62,263 bases of DNA from an uncultured Lysobacteraceae bacterium (lineage in GTDB: Bacteria > Pseudomonadota > Gammaproteobacteria > Xanthomonadales > Xanthomonadaceae). Location of the stretch: contig CALCNV010000126.1 of NCBI GenBank assembly GCA_937897645.1, positions 1-62,263 of the forward strand, written 5' to 3'. Both the position numbers and the translations under genes were made by a program. Below are positions 53,679 to 62,263 of this stretch, one piece after another (position 1 is the stretch's first letter; each line of letters starts with the position of its first letter). Under the pieces are notes generated by a model. It was not told the DNA's origin. It was given only the letters and a program-made list of their open reading frames with translations, and ran no database searches.

Positions 53679-54804
53679 ATGATCGAACTCAATCCCATCC
53701 GCCAGCGCATCGCCGATCTCCAGGAACGGTTGCTTTCGCTTCGGGGGTATCTTTGACTACGAAGCCAAGCGCGAGCGCCTGGAAGAAGTAAACCGGGAGC
53801 TTGAGAACCCGGATATCTGGAACAACGCCGAATACGCACAGACCCTGGGCCGCGAACGCGCCAGCCTGGAAAAGAACGTCAACGGCATCGCTAGCCTGGA
53901 AGAAGGCCTGGGCGAGGCCAGCGAGCTGCTGCAACTGGCCGAAGACGAGAACGACGAGGACACCGCGCTGGCCGTGGTCGCCGACGTCGATGGCTATAAC
54001 ACGCATGTCGAGAAGCTGGAGTTCCAGCGCATGTTCTCCGGCGAACTGGACCCGGCCAACTGCTTCGTCGATATCCAGGCCGGTGCCGGTGGCACCGAAG
54101 CCCAGGACTGGGCCGAGATGATGCTGCGCATGTACCTGCGCTGGTGCGAAGCACGCGGCTGGAAAACCGAGCTGATGGAAGTCAGCGCGGGTGAAGTGGC
54201 CGGCGTGAAGTCAGCCACGTTCCGGGTGGAAGGCGAATACGCCTACGGCTGGCTGAAGACCGAGATCGGCGTGCACCGGCTGGTGCGCAAGTCGCCGTTC
54301 GATTCGGACAACCGTCGCCACACGTCGTTCACATCCGTATTCGTTTCACCCGAGATCGACGACAACATCGAGATCGACATCAACCCGGCCGACCTGCGTA
54401 CCGATGTGTACCGTTCTTCCGGCGCCGGTGGCCAGCACGTCAACAAGACCGAGTCGGCGGTGCGCATCACCCATATTCCGACCAATACCGTGGTCGCCTG
54501 CCAGACCGGCCGCAGCCAGCACCAGAACCGCGACAACGCCATGAAGATGCTGGCCGCCAAGCTGTACGAACTGGAAATCCAGAAGCGCAATACCGAGCGT
54601 GATGCGCTGGAAGCCACCAAGTCCGACATCGGTTGGGGCAGCCAGATCCGTAATTACGTGCTGGACCAGAGCCGCATCAAGGACCTGCGCACGGGCGTGG
54701 AGCGCACCGACACGCAAAAGGTGCTGGACGGAGATTTGGATCAATTCGTTGAAGCCAGCCTTAAATCCGGACTGGAAGCCGGCTCCAAACGCAGCGATGC
54801 TTGA
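53679..54804 (+). CDS. prfB: Peptide chain release factor 2 (programmed +1 frameshift)
   Basis: RF2 recognises UGA and UAA stops. The ORF starts at ATG 53679 (MIELNPIRQRIADLQERLLSLRGYL) and meets an in-frame TGA at 53754-53756. Slipping +1 (skipping T 53754) continues as DYEAKRERLEEVNRELENPDIW to the stop at 54804, 374 residues in all. The catalytic GGQ lies in SSGAGGQHVNKTES. This is the standard autoregulatory arrangement: low RF2 favours the shift. lysS follows after a GTAG repeat pair. Confidence 0.97.
53742..53757 (+). promoter_or_regulatory. prfB programmed frameshift site
   Basis: CGGGGG (internal Shine-Dalgarno) followed by TAT CTT TGA C: the conserved slippery CUU before UGA-C with optimal spacing. 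Confidence 0.95.
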
Positions 54805-54809
54805 CCACT

Positions 54810-54899
54810 GTAGGAGGGGCTTCAGCCCCGACCGCAGAAGTTCAAGGCTCGAGGTCGCTCCACCAAGAAGAAAAGCGTCGGGGCTAAAGCCCCTCCCAC
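54810..54899. repeat. Inverted GTAG/GTGG repeat pair between prfB and lysS
   Basis: GTAGGAGGGGCTTCAGCCCCGAC at 54810 and the inverse (CGTCGGGGCTAAAGCCCC... to CAC at 54899), ~40-bp spacer. Confidence 0.85.
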
Positions 54900-54930
54900 A
54901 AGTAAGCCAACCTCCAAGATACCTAACGCC

Positions 54931-56448
54931 ATGACCGAGCAGACTGCCGCGCCCCCCGTCGACGAGAACAGCCTCATCGCCGAGCGTCGCGCGAAACTCA
55001 CGGCGTTGCGCGGGCAGGGCATTGCCTACCCGAATGACTTCCGCCGCACGGAGTACGCGGGCGACTTGCAGGCCGAGTACGGTGATGTGGAATTGTGGTC
55101 GGCCGAGGCACTGGAAGGCGCGCAGCGAAACGTGAAGATGGCTGGCCGCCTGATGGCCAAGCGGGTCATGGGCAAGGCCAGCTTCGCGCAGATTCAGGAC
55201 GAGTCCGGGCGCGTGCAGCTGTTCCTGCAGTCCAACACGCTGGGCGAGGTGTACGACGCCTTCAAGGGCTGGGACGTCGGTGACATCGTCGGCGTGCAAG
55301 GCGGACTCACCCGCACCCGTACCGGCGAGCTTTCGATCAAGGTCTCCAGCCTGCGCCTGCTGACCAAGTCGCTGCGCCCATTGCCAGACAAGTGGCATGG
55401 CCTGACCGACGTGGAGCAGCGCTACCGCCAGCGCTACGTAGACCTCATCGTCACCCCGGAAGCGCGCGAGGTCTTCATCAAGCGCTCCAAGATCATCCGT
55501 GCCATGCGCGAGTGGCTGGATGCGCGGCGCTTCCTGGAAGTGGAGACGCCGATGATGCATTACATCCCCGGTGGTGCCGCAGCCAAGCCATTCACTACGC
55601 ACCACAATGCCCTGGACCTTGATCTCTACCTGCGCGTTGCCCCTGAGCTCTACCTCAAGCGGCTCGTGGTCGGGGGTCTGGAGCGCGTGTACGAAATCAA
55701 CCGCAATTTCCGCAATGAAGGTGTGAGCACCCGGCACAATCCGGAATTCACCATGCTGGAGTTGTACGAGGCCTACGCGACCTACAACGAGATCATGGAC
55801 CTGACCGAGGGCGTGATCCGCGACGTGGCCCACGAAGTGCTGGCCACGGGCCAGGTGCTGTGGGATGGCGAGCAGATCGACCTGGACCCCGCCTTCCGCC
55901 GCTGGCGCATGGACGAAGCCGTGCGCCACCACAACCCCGAGATCAGCCTGGCCGACTGCACCGACCGCGACGCGCTGGTGCGCCATTGCGAACGACTGAA
56001 AATCCACGTGAAGCCCGGCTATGGCTGGGGCAAGCTGCTGCTGGAAATCTTCGAGAAGACCGTCGAACACACCCTGATCCAGCCGACCTTCATCACCGAC
56101 CACCCGGTGGAAGTGTCGCCGTTGGCGCGCGCCAACGACGACCAGCCCGGCTACACCGACCGCTTCGAGCTTTTCATCAACGGCAAGGAGCTGGCGAACG
56201 GCTTTTCCGAACTCAACGACCCGGAAGACCAGGCGGCGCGCTTCCAGGCCCAGGTCGAGGCGAAGGAGGGCGGGGACGACGAAGCCATGCACTACGACGC
56301 GGATTATATCCGTGCGCTCGAGGTTGGCCTGGCGCCTACGGGTGGCCTGGGCATCGGCATCGACCGCCTGGTCATGCTGTTGACTGGCTCGGACTCGATC
56401 CGCGACGTGCTCCTGTTCCCGTACATGCGCCCAGAGTCCACGGGCTGA
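54931..56448 (+). CDS. lysS: Lysyl-tRNA synthetase (class II)
   Basis: Charges tRNA-Lys; 505 residues. OB-fold anticodon domain (VKMAGRLMAKRVMGKASFAQIQDESGRVQLF split over residues ~65-110); class II motif 1 FIKRSKIIRAMREWLDARRFLEVETPMMHYI, motif 2 FRNEGVSTRHNPEFTMLELYEAYA, motif 3 GGLGIGIDRLVMLLT. Order prfB-lysS is conserved in gammaproteobacteria. Confidence 0.98.
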   Translation: MTEQTAAPPVDENSLIAERRAKLTALRGQGIAYPNDFRRTEYAGDLQAEYGDVELWSAEALEGAQRNVKMAGRLMAKRVMGKASFAQIQDESGRVQLFLQSNTLGEVYDAFKGWDVGDIVGVQGGLTRTRTGELSIKVSSLRLLTKSLRPLPDKWHGLTDVEQRYRQRYVDLIVTPEAREVFIKRSKIIRAMREWLDARRFLEVETPMMHYIPGGAAAKPFTTHHNALDLDLYLRVAPELYLKRLVVGGLERVYEINRNFRNEGVSTRHNPEFTMLELYEAYATYNEIMDLTEGVIRDVAHEVLATGQVLWDGEQIDLDPAFRRWRMDEAVRHHNPEISLADCTDRDALVRHCERLKIHVKPGYGWGKLLLEIFEKTVEHTLIQPTFITDHPVEVSPLARANDDQPGYTDRFELFINGKELANGFSELNDPEDQAARFQAQVEAKEGGDDEAMHYDADYIRALEVGLAPTGGLGIGIDRLVMLLTGSDSIRDVLLFPYMRPESTG

Positions 56449-56547
56449 CCCACGCGGCAGGGGTGACCCGGAAGGTCAGGTTTGGCTCGCGTATGCCGTG
56501 ACGCTGGCTGCCCGCAATGGGCAGCATTCCCACAAGCGGGTCTTTTA

Positions 56548-56563
56548 TGTGATTTTCATCACA
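56548..56563 (+). promoter_or_regulatory. CRP/Clp-type binding site upstream of rpfG
   Basis: Perfect TGTGA-N6-TCACA palindrome (TGTGATTTTCATCACA), the consensus for CRP and for the xanthomonad Clp regulator. It lies ~175 bp before rpfG in the 288-bp lysS-rpfG gap, which also holds a small GCTGCCC/GGGCAGC hairpin at 56507-56525. Confidence 0.75.
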
Positions 56564-56736
56564 CTTATCCGTACCGGTGGCCGATGAGGTGCATGGCATG
56601 GTTCCTGCGTCCACTACAGACGATACGGACATTCCCCCACTCTCCATGTCGGCCAGGATCCCCCCACTGGCCCGACGGTCCACCCACAAGCGCCGGATGC
56701 ACGCCCTGAAACGGCATCCCACCGAGGACTCAAGCA

Positions 56737-57876
56737 ATGCTAGATGCCAGCAGGGTCTACTCCGGAGTATCCTCACCTGACAGCCACGTAGCGTGGCCAC
56801 ATGGGGGTGGTAGCGTCTTGGATATCGTCATCGTCGACGATCAAACGTCTGCGCGCACAATGTTGCGCCATGTCATCGAAGACATTGCTTCGGAACTGTC
56901 CGTGCATGACTTCGGCGATCCAGCCGTCGCGCTGGCCTGGTGCGAGACCAACCGCACCGACCTGCTGCTGCTGGACTATCGCATGCCGGGCATGGATGGC
57001 CTTGAATTCGCGCGTCGTTTCCGGCGCCTGCCGATGCATCGCGATATCCCCATCATCCTGATCACCGTGGTCGGCGACGAGCCGGTCCGCCAGGCTGCGC
57101 TGGAGGCGGGCGTCATTGACTTCCTCGTCAAGCCCGTGCGTCCGCGCGAACTGCGTGCGCGTTGCCGCAACCTGCTTCAGCTGCGCCAGCAGAGCGAGAA
57201 CATCAAGCAGCGCGCCATGTCCCTGGAACAGCGCCTGCTGTCCAGCATGCATGAAGTGGAGGAGCGCGAACGCGAGACCCTGTCGCGCCTGGCCCGTGCC
57301 ATCGAGTACCGCGACAGCGGCACCAGCGCCTACCTCGAGCGCATGGCCCACGTCGCCGGCCTCATCGCCGAGCAGCTCGGCCTGCCGGAAGACGAAGTGC
57401 GCGCCATCGAGATGGCCGCCCCGTTGCACGACATGGGCAAGATCGCCATCCCGGATTCCGTGCTGATGAAGCCGGGTCCGTTGACCGAGGAAGAAACCGA
57501 AGTCATGCGCCGCCATCCGCGCATTGGCCATGAACTGCTCAGCGGCAGCCACAACCGCTTCATCCAGGCCGGCGCCATCATCGCCCTGCGCCACCATGAA
57601 CGTTACGACGGCAGCGGCTACCCGGATGGCCTGAAAGGGGATGCCATCCCGTTGGAAGCAAGGATAGTGGCGGTAGCGGACGTATTCGATGCACTCATTT
57701 CCCCGCGACCCTACAAGAAGGCCTGGGACCGCGACGCGGCGCTGGCCTACCTGTATGCACAGCGTGGCCGACTGTTCGACCCGGCCTGCGTGGACGCGCT
57801 GGGACGCGGCCGCGCCAGGCTGGACGACATCTGCGACCAGTACTCGACGGTCCACGTACGTCCAGGCATGCAATAA
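56737..57876 (+). CDS. rpfG: Response regulator / cyclic-di-GMP phosphodiesterase RpfG
   Basis: REC plus HD-GYP protein, 379 residues, 12 bp after GAGGA. REC: LDIVIVDDQTSARTML with phospho-acceptor Asp80 (LLLDYRMPGMDG). HD-GYP: HDMGKIAIPDSVLMKPGPL (His231-Asp232) and HHERYDGSGYPDGLKGD (GYP at 294-296). Known RpfG is phosphorylated by RpfC on sensing DSF and then hydrolyses cyclic-di-GMP, releasing the Clp regulator. It precedes rpfC by 3 bp, as in rpfGC operons without rpfH. Confidence 0.95.
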   Translation: MLDASRVYSGVSSPDSHVAWPHGGGSVLDIVIVDDQTSARTMLRHVIEDIASELSVHDFGDPAVALAWCETNRTDLLLLDYRMPGMDGLEFARRFRRLPMHRDIPIILITVVGDEPVRQAALEAGVIDFLVKPVRPRELRARCRNLLQLRQQSENIKQRAMSLEQRLLSSMHEVEERERETLSRLARAIEYRDSGTSAYLERMAHVAGLIAEQLGLPEDEVRAIEMAAPLHDMGKIAIPDSVLMKPGPLTEEETEVMRRHPRIGHELLSGSHNRFIQAGAIIALRHHERYDGSGYPDGLKGDAIPLEARIVAVADVFDALISPRPYKKAWDRDAALAYLYAQRGRLFDPACVDALGRGRARLDDICDQYSTVHVRPGMQ

Positions 57877-57879
57877 GCC

Positions 57880-60048
57880 ATGAGCGACGCCATCACATGG
57901 GTCAAGACCCGCCTGTCCAACCGCCCTGACAGCGAACATGGGCAGGCCCTGGTGCGGCTGGCCATCTTCCTGGCGGTGATGGCCTACATGCTGGTGGGCG
58001 CGACGTTTGGCGGCCTGGAGCAGAATGTCTCCCGCACCGCGCTTGCCATGAGCAGCGTGGGCGTGATCATCGGTACGGTGCTGTTCAGCTGGATCCTGTG
58101 GTCGCCCGGTAAATCCAACATCCGCCGGATCATCGGCATGGTGGCCGACTACGGCTTGATGTCCACTGCCATGGCCTTGATGGGCGAACCGCTGGCGTGG
58201 CTGTACGTGATCATGATGTGGGTGACGGTGGGCAACGGCTTGCGCTACGGCAACCGTTTCCTGGCTGGCGCCGTGACCATGGCGGTGATCGGCTTTGCAG
58301 CGGTACTGGCCACCAATTCCTACTGGGGCAACAACTTGAGCCTCGGCGTTGGCCTGCTGGTTGGCCTGGTCGCGGTACCCATGTACCTGTCCGGACTGCT
58401 GCGCCAGTTGACCAAGGCCACGCAGGAAGCCCATCGCGCCAACGAAGCGAAGAGCAGGTTCCTGGCCAACATGAGCCATGAGTTCCGCACGCCGCTCAAT
58501 GGCCTGTCGGGCATGTCCGAACTCCTGGCCACGACGCAGCTGGACAGCGAACAGCGCGAATGCCTGACCACCATCCAGGCGTCCACCCGCAGCATGCTGT
58601 CGTTGGTCGAGGACGTGCTGGACATCTCCGCGATCGAGGCAGGCAAGCTGAAGCTCGATATCGTCGAGTTCTCGCCACGCGAGCTGGTCGAAAACATCGG
58701 CATGATCCTGCTGCCGCAGGCGCGCGCGAAGAAACTCAACTACGAAGTCGACATCGCCCAGGACGTGCCGTCGAAGCTGCGCGGTGACATACGCCACCTG
58801 CGCCAGGTGTTGTTGAACCTGGCCGGCAATGCCGTCAAGTTCACCGACGCGGGCACTGTGCGCCTGGACGTCAAGGTGGTGCCGGACCACGCTGCGGGCA
58901 TTTCGCTGCGTTTCACGGTTTCAGATACAGGCATTGGCATACCTGAAGGCGTGCGTGCGCGCCTGTTCGAAGCCTTCGAACAAGCCGACGTCAGCATGGC
59001 CCGGCGTTACGGTGGCACCGGGCTGGGAACGACGATCGCCAAGGGCCTCACCGAGGCAATGGGCGGCACCATCGGCTTCGAAAGCGCCGAGCAGCACGGC
59101 AGCCGTTTCTGGGTCGAGCTTCCCTTCGAACTGGTGCGCGCGGAAGCGAAGCCGGTCACGCCCGCCTGGATCGAAGACCCGCTTCCTCAGGGCGCGGAAA
59201 ACATCATCGCGTTCTCCGATCCGTTCCTGCGCCATCGCGCCCGCGTGCGCAGCCTGCAGATCCTGGTCGCGGACGACCACGAAGCCAACCGCATGGTCGT
59301 GCAGCGGCTGCTGCAGAAAGCCGGCCATCGCGTGGTCTGCGTCAACGGTGGCGAAGAAGTGCTGGATGCGCTGGAGCTTGCCGCCTACGACACCGTCATC
59401 GTCGACCTGCACATGCCCGGCATCAGTGGCGTGGACCTGTTGAAGCAGTTGCGCATCATGGAAGCAGGTGGTGGCCCGCGCACTCCGGTACTGGTTCTGA
59501 GCGCAGACGTAACCCCGGACGCCATCGCGCGTTGCCAGCAAGCAGGCGCACGCGCCTTCCTGGCCAAACCGATCGTCGCCACGCAGCTGTTGGACGTGCT
59601 GGCGGAAATCGCCAGCAACGGCAAGGTCAGCAACCCGGTGCCCACCGGCAGGCCTGAAATCACCGTATCCGACGACGTGCTGGATCCGGGCGTGCTGAAC
59701 GAGCTGAGCGCACTCGGCATGGGCGACACCTTCGAGCGCGAGTTCATCACCCAATGCCTGAATGATGCGGACGGCTGCCTTGGCGCGATGGCACATGCCA
59801 TGGAGCAGGGCGATGGCACCCACATGCGCGAACATGCCCATGCACTCAAGGGCGTCGCCAGCAACCTGGGCCTGGTCAAGCTGGCTGCGGCCAGCGGCGA
59901 GATGATGCGGATGGCCGATGCGGATATTTCAAAGGAATGGCGTCACCGCCTGGCCATGCTCAATGCCAACCTGAGCCATGGCCGTGCCGCGCTGGAAGTA
60001 CGCCAGCGCGAGCGCAACAACACGCTCGACAAGGGCGAGCGCAGCTGA
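57880..60048 (+). CDS. rpfC: Hybrid sensor kinase RpfC (DSF receptor)
   Basis: A 722-residue hybrid kinase. N-terminal five or so membrane helices (residues ~25-175) form the DSF sensor; HisKA His200 in MSHEFRTPLNG; HATPase with DTGIGIP and GTGLGTTIAKGL; REC domain with LVADDHEANRM and Asp509 (VDLHMPGISG); C-terminal Hpt with His654 (HAHALKGVASNLG). RpfC also binds and restrains RpfF. It is co-transcribed with rpfG and convergent with rpfF. Confidence 0.96.
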   Translation: MSDAITWVKTRLSNRPDSEHGQALVRLAIFLAVMAYMLVGATFGGLEQNVSRTALAMSSVGVIIGTVLFSWILWSPGKSNIRRIIGMVADYGLMSTAMALMGEPLAWLYVIMMWVTVGNGLRYGNRFLAGAVTMAVIGFAAVLATNSYWGNNLSLGVGLLVGLVAVPMYLSGLLRQLTKATQEAHRANEAKSRFLANMSHEFRTPLNGLSGMSELLATTQLDSEQRECLTTIQASTRSMLSLVEDVLDISAIEAGKLKLDIVEFSPRELVENIGMILLPQARAKKLNYEVDIAQDVPSKLRGDIRHLRQVLLNLAGNAVKFTDAGTVRLDVKVVPDHAAGISLRFTVSDTGIGIPEGVRARLFEAFEQADVSMARRYGGTGLGTTIAKGLTEAMGGTIGFESAEQHGSRFWVELPFELVRAEAKPVTPAWIEDPLPQGAENIIAFSDPFLRHRARVRSLQILVADDHEANRMVVQRLLQKAGHRVVCVNGGEEVLDALELAAYDTVIVDLHMPGISGVDLLKQLRIMEAGGGPRTPVLVLSADVTPDAIARCQQAGARAFLAKPIVATQLLDVLAEIASNGKVSNPVPTGRPEITVSDDVLDPGVLNELSALGMGDTFEREFITQCLNDADGCLGAMAHAMEQGDGTHMREHAHALKGVASNLGLVKLAAASGEMMRMADADISKEWRHRLAMLNANLSHGRAALEVRQRERNNTLDKGERS

Positions 60049-60099
60049 TGGTAGTAGTGGTTGTTTCCCCGTGTTACGAAACGACCCCGGAAAACTGCC

Positions 60100-60972
60100 T
60101 TACGCGACGTTAGCAGCACCCAGGCGACGTTCCTGCGCACGCACGATGCGTTCCATCATGCGCAGCGACTTGTCACCCAGCGCCAATGCGGTATCCACCC
60201 AGACTTCGGTGATGCCCATCAGTTCGTCGTAACCCACGCGTTGGGCGATGTTGCGCACCGAGTTCATGGCCAGGTGAGCGTGCGGTGCGCGCTGCTGCTG
60301 GCGGATCAATTCCTGCACGGCGGATTCGCCCTGTCCCTTGGGAACCAGCACGTCGACCACGCCCATCTTGTACATCTCGTCGCTGGTGTAGATGTTGCCG
60401 TCCAGGATGATTTTTTCAGCCAGTTGCGGGGAAACGCGCTTGCACAGGAACGAGTAGGCACCCATGCCCGGGAACAGGCCGAACAATACTTCCGGCAGGC
60501 CCATGCCAACGCCTTCTTCGGCGACGATGGTGTGGCAGGCCAGCGCCATTTCCAGGCCACCGCCCAAGGCATCGCCTTGCACGAGGGCGATGGTGCGGAC
60601 GTCACCACCCAGGCCGGTATGCAGGCCGTACACGCCATCGATGCAGCGGCGCGCGTAGGCGAGCAGGTGTTCGCGATCATTCGATCGGATCAATTGGGAG
60701 AACAGTTCCAGGTCGCCGCCCAGGTTGAAGGCCGGCGCGGCGGACGCCAGCACGAAATGACGAAGCTGGCCGCTGCGGCGCTCGCTTTCGCGCTTGATGA
60801 TGGAAGACGTGAAATGCCACATGTCGTCGAGCAGGTCATTGCGGAAACAGGGGCGCATTCCGCTACCGATGTTGTCGTGCATGTACAGCCAGTGGCTCTC
60901 GCCATTCGGCGAGGATTCGGCACGAATGGTGGGGTAGGCACGGGTGTGCTGCAGCTTCTCGACGTTGTTCAT
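60100..60972 (-). CDS. rpfF: DSF synthase RpfF (crotonase family)
   Basis: Enoyl-CoA hydratase-like enzyme making the cis-2-unsaturated fatty acid DSF from acyl-ACP. 290 residues from ATG 60972 (MNNVEKLQHTRAYPTIR). The two catalytic glutamates are Glu141 (ALGGGLEMALACHT) and Glu161 (GLPEVLFGLFPGMGAYSFL), at the same numbers as in the Xanthomonas campestris protein. An extension to 61110 reads into the promoter. It converges on rpfC with a 51-bp gap. Confidence 0.97.
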   Translation of the reverse strand: MNNVEKLQHTRAYPTIRAESSPNGESHWLYMHDNIGSGMRPCFRNDLLDDMWHFTSSIIKRESERRSGQLRHFVLASAAPAFNLGGDLELFSQLIRSNDREHLLAYARRCIDGVYGLHTGLGGDVRTIALVQGDALGGGLEMALACHTIVAEEGVGMGLPEVLFGLFPGMGAYSFLCKRVSPQLAEKIILDGNIYTSDEMYKMGVVDVLVPKGQGESAVQELIRQQQRAPHAHLAMNSVRNIAQRVGYDELMGITEVWVDTALALGDKSLRMMERIVRAQERRLGAANVA

Positions 60973-61146
60973 TTTTGTATCCTCGGGCGGTGGGTAGGCG
61001 GTATTCAGGACTGAAGGGGCGGCAAGGGGTGCCATGTAAAGCGCGGGTTTCATCCGGATGCTACACCCCACACGGCCCACAGCAAGCCTTCCATGCGCTC
61101 CGGGATGCATTTAAAAGGCTTTTAATCCGGTGACTTGCGCTAAAAA

Positions 61147-61162
61147 TGTGATCATCGTCATG
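61147..61162 (-). promoter_or_regulatory. Weak CRP/Clp-like site upstream of rpfF
   Basis: TGTGATCATCGTCATG keeps the first half-site TGTGA but only part of the second; ~175 bp before rpfF, between the rpfB terminator and the rpfF start. Confidence 0.25.
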
Positions 61163-61200
61163 AAATCCACCCGGCTGGCCCATCGACGGGTAACGCTGGC

Positions 61201-61230
61201 AAAAAAAAGGCCGGCATCAGCCGGCCCTTT
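61201..61230 (-). terminator. Terminator of rpfB
   Basis: Minus-strand stem GGCCGGC / GCCGGCC with a TGAT loop, flanked by AAAGG and ending in eight T. Confidence 0.85.
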
Positions 61231-61244
61231 CCTGCACCGTGGTT

Positions 61245-62263
61245 TCAGCCTGCGGGTGGCAGATCGCGAAGTTCCTTGCGCAGGATCTTGCCGACATTCG
61301 TCTTGGGCAGGTCGGTGCGGAATTCCACGAACCGCGGCTGCTTGTAACCGGTCAGGTTTTCACGGCAATACGCCTTCACCTGTTCGGCGGTCAGCGCCGG
61401 ATCCTTCTTGACGATGAATACCTTCACGGCTTCGCCCGACTTGTCATCCGGTACGCCGATCGCAGCCACTTCAAGCACGCCTTCCAGGCCGGCGATGACA
61501 TCCTCGACCTCGTTCGGATACACGTTGAATCCGGACACCAGGATCATGTCCTTCTTGCGATCGACTATGTAGAAGAAACCGTTTTCATCCATCTTGGCGA
61601 GATCACCCGTGTGCAGCCAGCCCTCCTTGTCGATGACGTTCGCCGTTTCTTCGGGACGCTGCCAATACCCTTTCATGACCTGCGGGCCCTTGATGCAGAG
61701 TTCACCCACCTCGCCCAGCACGGCCATCGTGTTGCCATCGTCGTCCTTCAGGCAGACATCGGTGGAAGGAATCGGCAGGCCGATGGCGCCGTTGTAGTCG
61801 GGCAGGTTGGTTGGATTGATGCAGGCGGCAGGCGAGGTTTCGGTCAGGCCATAGGCTTCCACCAGGGTCACGCCGGTGATTTTCTTCCACCGTTCCGCGA
61901 CGGCGCGCTGTACCGCCATGCCACCACCCAGGGTCATTTTCAGATTGCTGAAGTCGATCTGGTCGAAACCGGGCGTATTCAGCAGGCCGTTGAACAGGGT
62001 ATTCACGCCGGTGATGGCGGTGAACGGCGTCTTCGCCAGTTCCTTGACGAAGCCGGGCATGTCACGGGGATTGGTGATCAGCAGGTTCTCGGCGCCGAAT
62101 TTCACGAATACCAGGCAGTTCGCCGTCAATGCGAAGATGTGGTACAGCGGCAGTGCGGTGACGATGAGTTCTTTCCCGTCGACTGCGCTCATGCCAATCC
62201 ATGCCGATGCCTGCTGCATGTTCGCCACCAGGTTGCGGTGCGTCAGCATCGCGCCCTTGGCCA
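61245..62263 (-). CDS. rpfB: Long-chain fatty acyl-CoA ligase RpfB, C-terminal part (cut by right edge)
   Basis: AMP-forming acyl-CoA synthetase; RpfB activates fatty acids and contributes to DSF turnover. About 339 codons are visible, running off the right edge (upstream codons read AKGAMLTHRNLVANM). Adenylation motifs: VEAYGLTETSPAACIN, GWLHTGDLAKMDENGFFYIVDRKKDMILVSGFNVYPNEVED and the C-terminal Lys in LPKTNVGKILRKELRDL. It precedes rpfF on the same strand; a strong terminator follows the stop, so rpfF probably has its own promoter in the 272-bp gap. Confidence 0.95.
   Translation of the reverse strand, partial: AKGAMLTHRNLVANMQQASAWIGMSAVDGKELIVTALPLYHIFALTANCLVFVKFGAENLLITNPRDMPGFVKELAKTPFTAITGVNTLFNGLLNTPGFDQIDFSNLKMTLGGGMAVQRAVAERWKKITGVTLVEAYGLTETSPAACINPTNLPDYNGAIGLPIPSTDVCLKDDDGNTMAVLGEVGELCIKGPQVMKGYWQRPEETANVIDKEGWLHTGDLAKMDENGFFYIVDRKKDMILVSGFNVYPNEVEDVIAGLEGVLEVAAIGVPDDKSGEAVKVFIVKKDPALTAEQVKAYCRENLTGYKQPRFVEFRTDLPKTNVGKILRKELRDLPPAG

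Overview
This window is a GC-rich chromosomal segment of a gammaproteobacterium of the order Xanthomonadales (Lysobacteraceae; Lysobacter/Luteimonas/Thermomonas/Pseudoxanthomonas type). The evidence is the rpfG-rpfC / rpfF-rpfB cluster for DSF quorum sensing, a kynurenine (tryptophan) catabolic cluster, GTAG-headed palindromes like the SMAG/REP repeats of Stenotrophomonas and Xanthomonas, and a CRP/Clp-type site upstream of rpfG. The genus is an inference.

Layout. 1-6900 (minus): tryptophan/kynurenine degradation in transcription order ALDH, beta-carbonic anhydrase, RidA-type 2-aminomuconate deaminase, 3-hydroxyanthranilate dioxygenase, ACMSD, kynureninase, and a truncated kynurenine 3-monooxygenase. 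Between kynureninase and the monooxygenase sits a 385-bp unit with inverted terminal repeats that carries a GIY-YIG nuclease gene broken by one TGA. 6942-11577 (minus): nei, an atypical SDR, a PaiB-like protein, two small unknown genes and asnS. 11687-23107 (plus): iscA, a DUF885 protein, rpsF-rpsR-rplI, dnaB, alr, a photolyase, a WS/DGAT acyltransferase, an OmpA-like lipoprotein and an outer-membrane protein. 23262-23585 is a frameshifted histidine-kinase remnant.

23672-29648 is a compact (~6 kb) integrated element at the 3' end of ssrA (tmRNA). It carries a P4-type integrase, two small unknown genes, an AlpA-type excisionase, a 49-residue one-helix membrane protein, a free-standing CHC2 primase zinc finger, a TOPRIM plus DUF3987 primase/helicase and a zinc-ribbon protein; the last five are chained by 1-4 bp overlaps. 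A decayed copy of the ssrA 3' end followed by a terminator marks its far border. No capsid, packaging or conjugation gene is visible, so it looks like a minimal satellite-like or self-replicating island.

29649-43643: ssrA-smpB, ratA-rnfH, bamE, fur, recN, hrcA-grpE-dnaK-dnaJ (with two sigma-32-like promoters and GTAG hairpins in nearly every gap), prephenate dehydrogenase, an epoxide-hydrolase-like protein, an aminotransferase and dapB. 43823-56448: carA-carB-greA, an unknown gene, recJ, a membrane acyltransferase divergent from a membrane-anchored LytTR regulator, prfB with its programmed +1 frameshift, and lysS. 56737-62263: rpfG, rpfC, and convergent rpfF and rpfB (cut by the right edge).

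Dispersed repeats are a major theme. One family is GTAG-headed REP pairs. A second is ~80-115 bp elements with two inverted hairpins whose ends match the inverted ends of the GIY-YIG unit, which suggests a nuclease-driven mobile family with non-coding derivatives. No tRNA, CRISPR array or complete insertion sequence was found.
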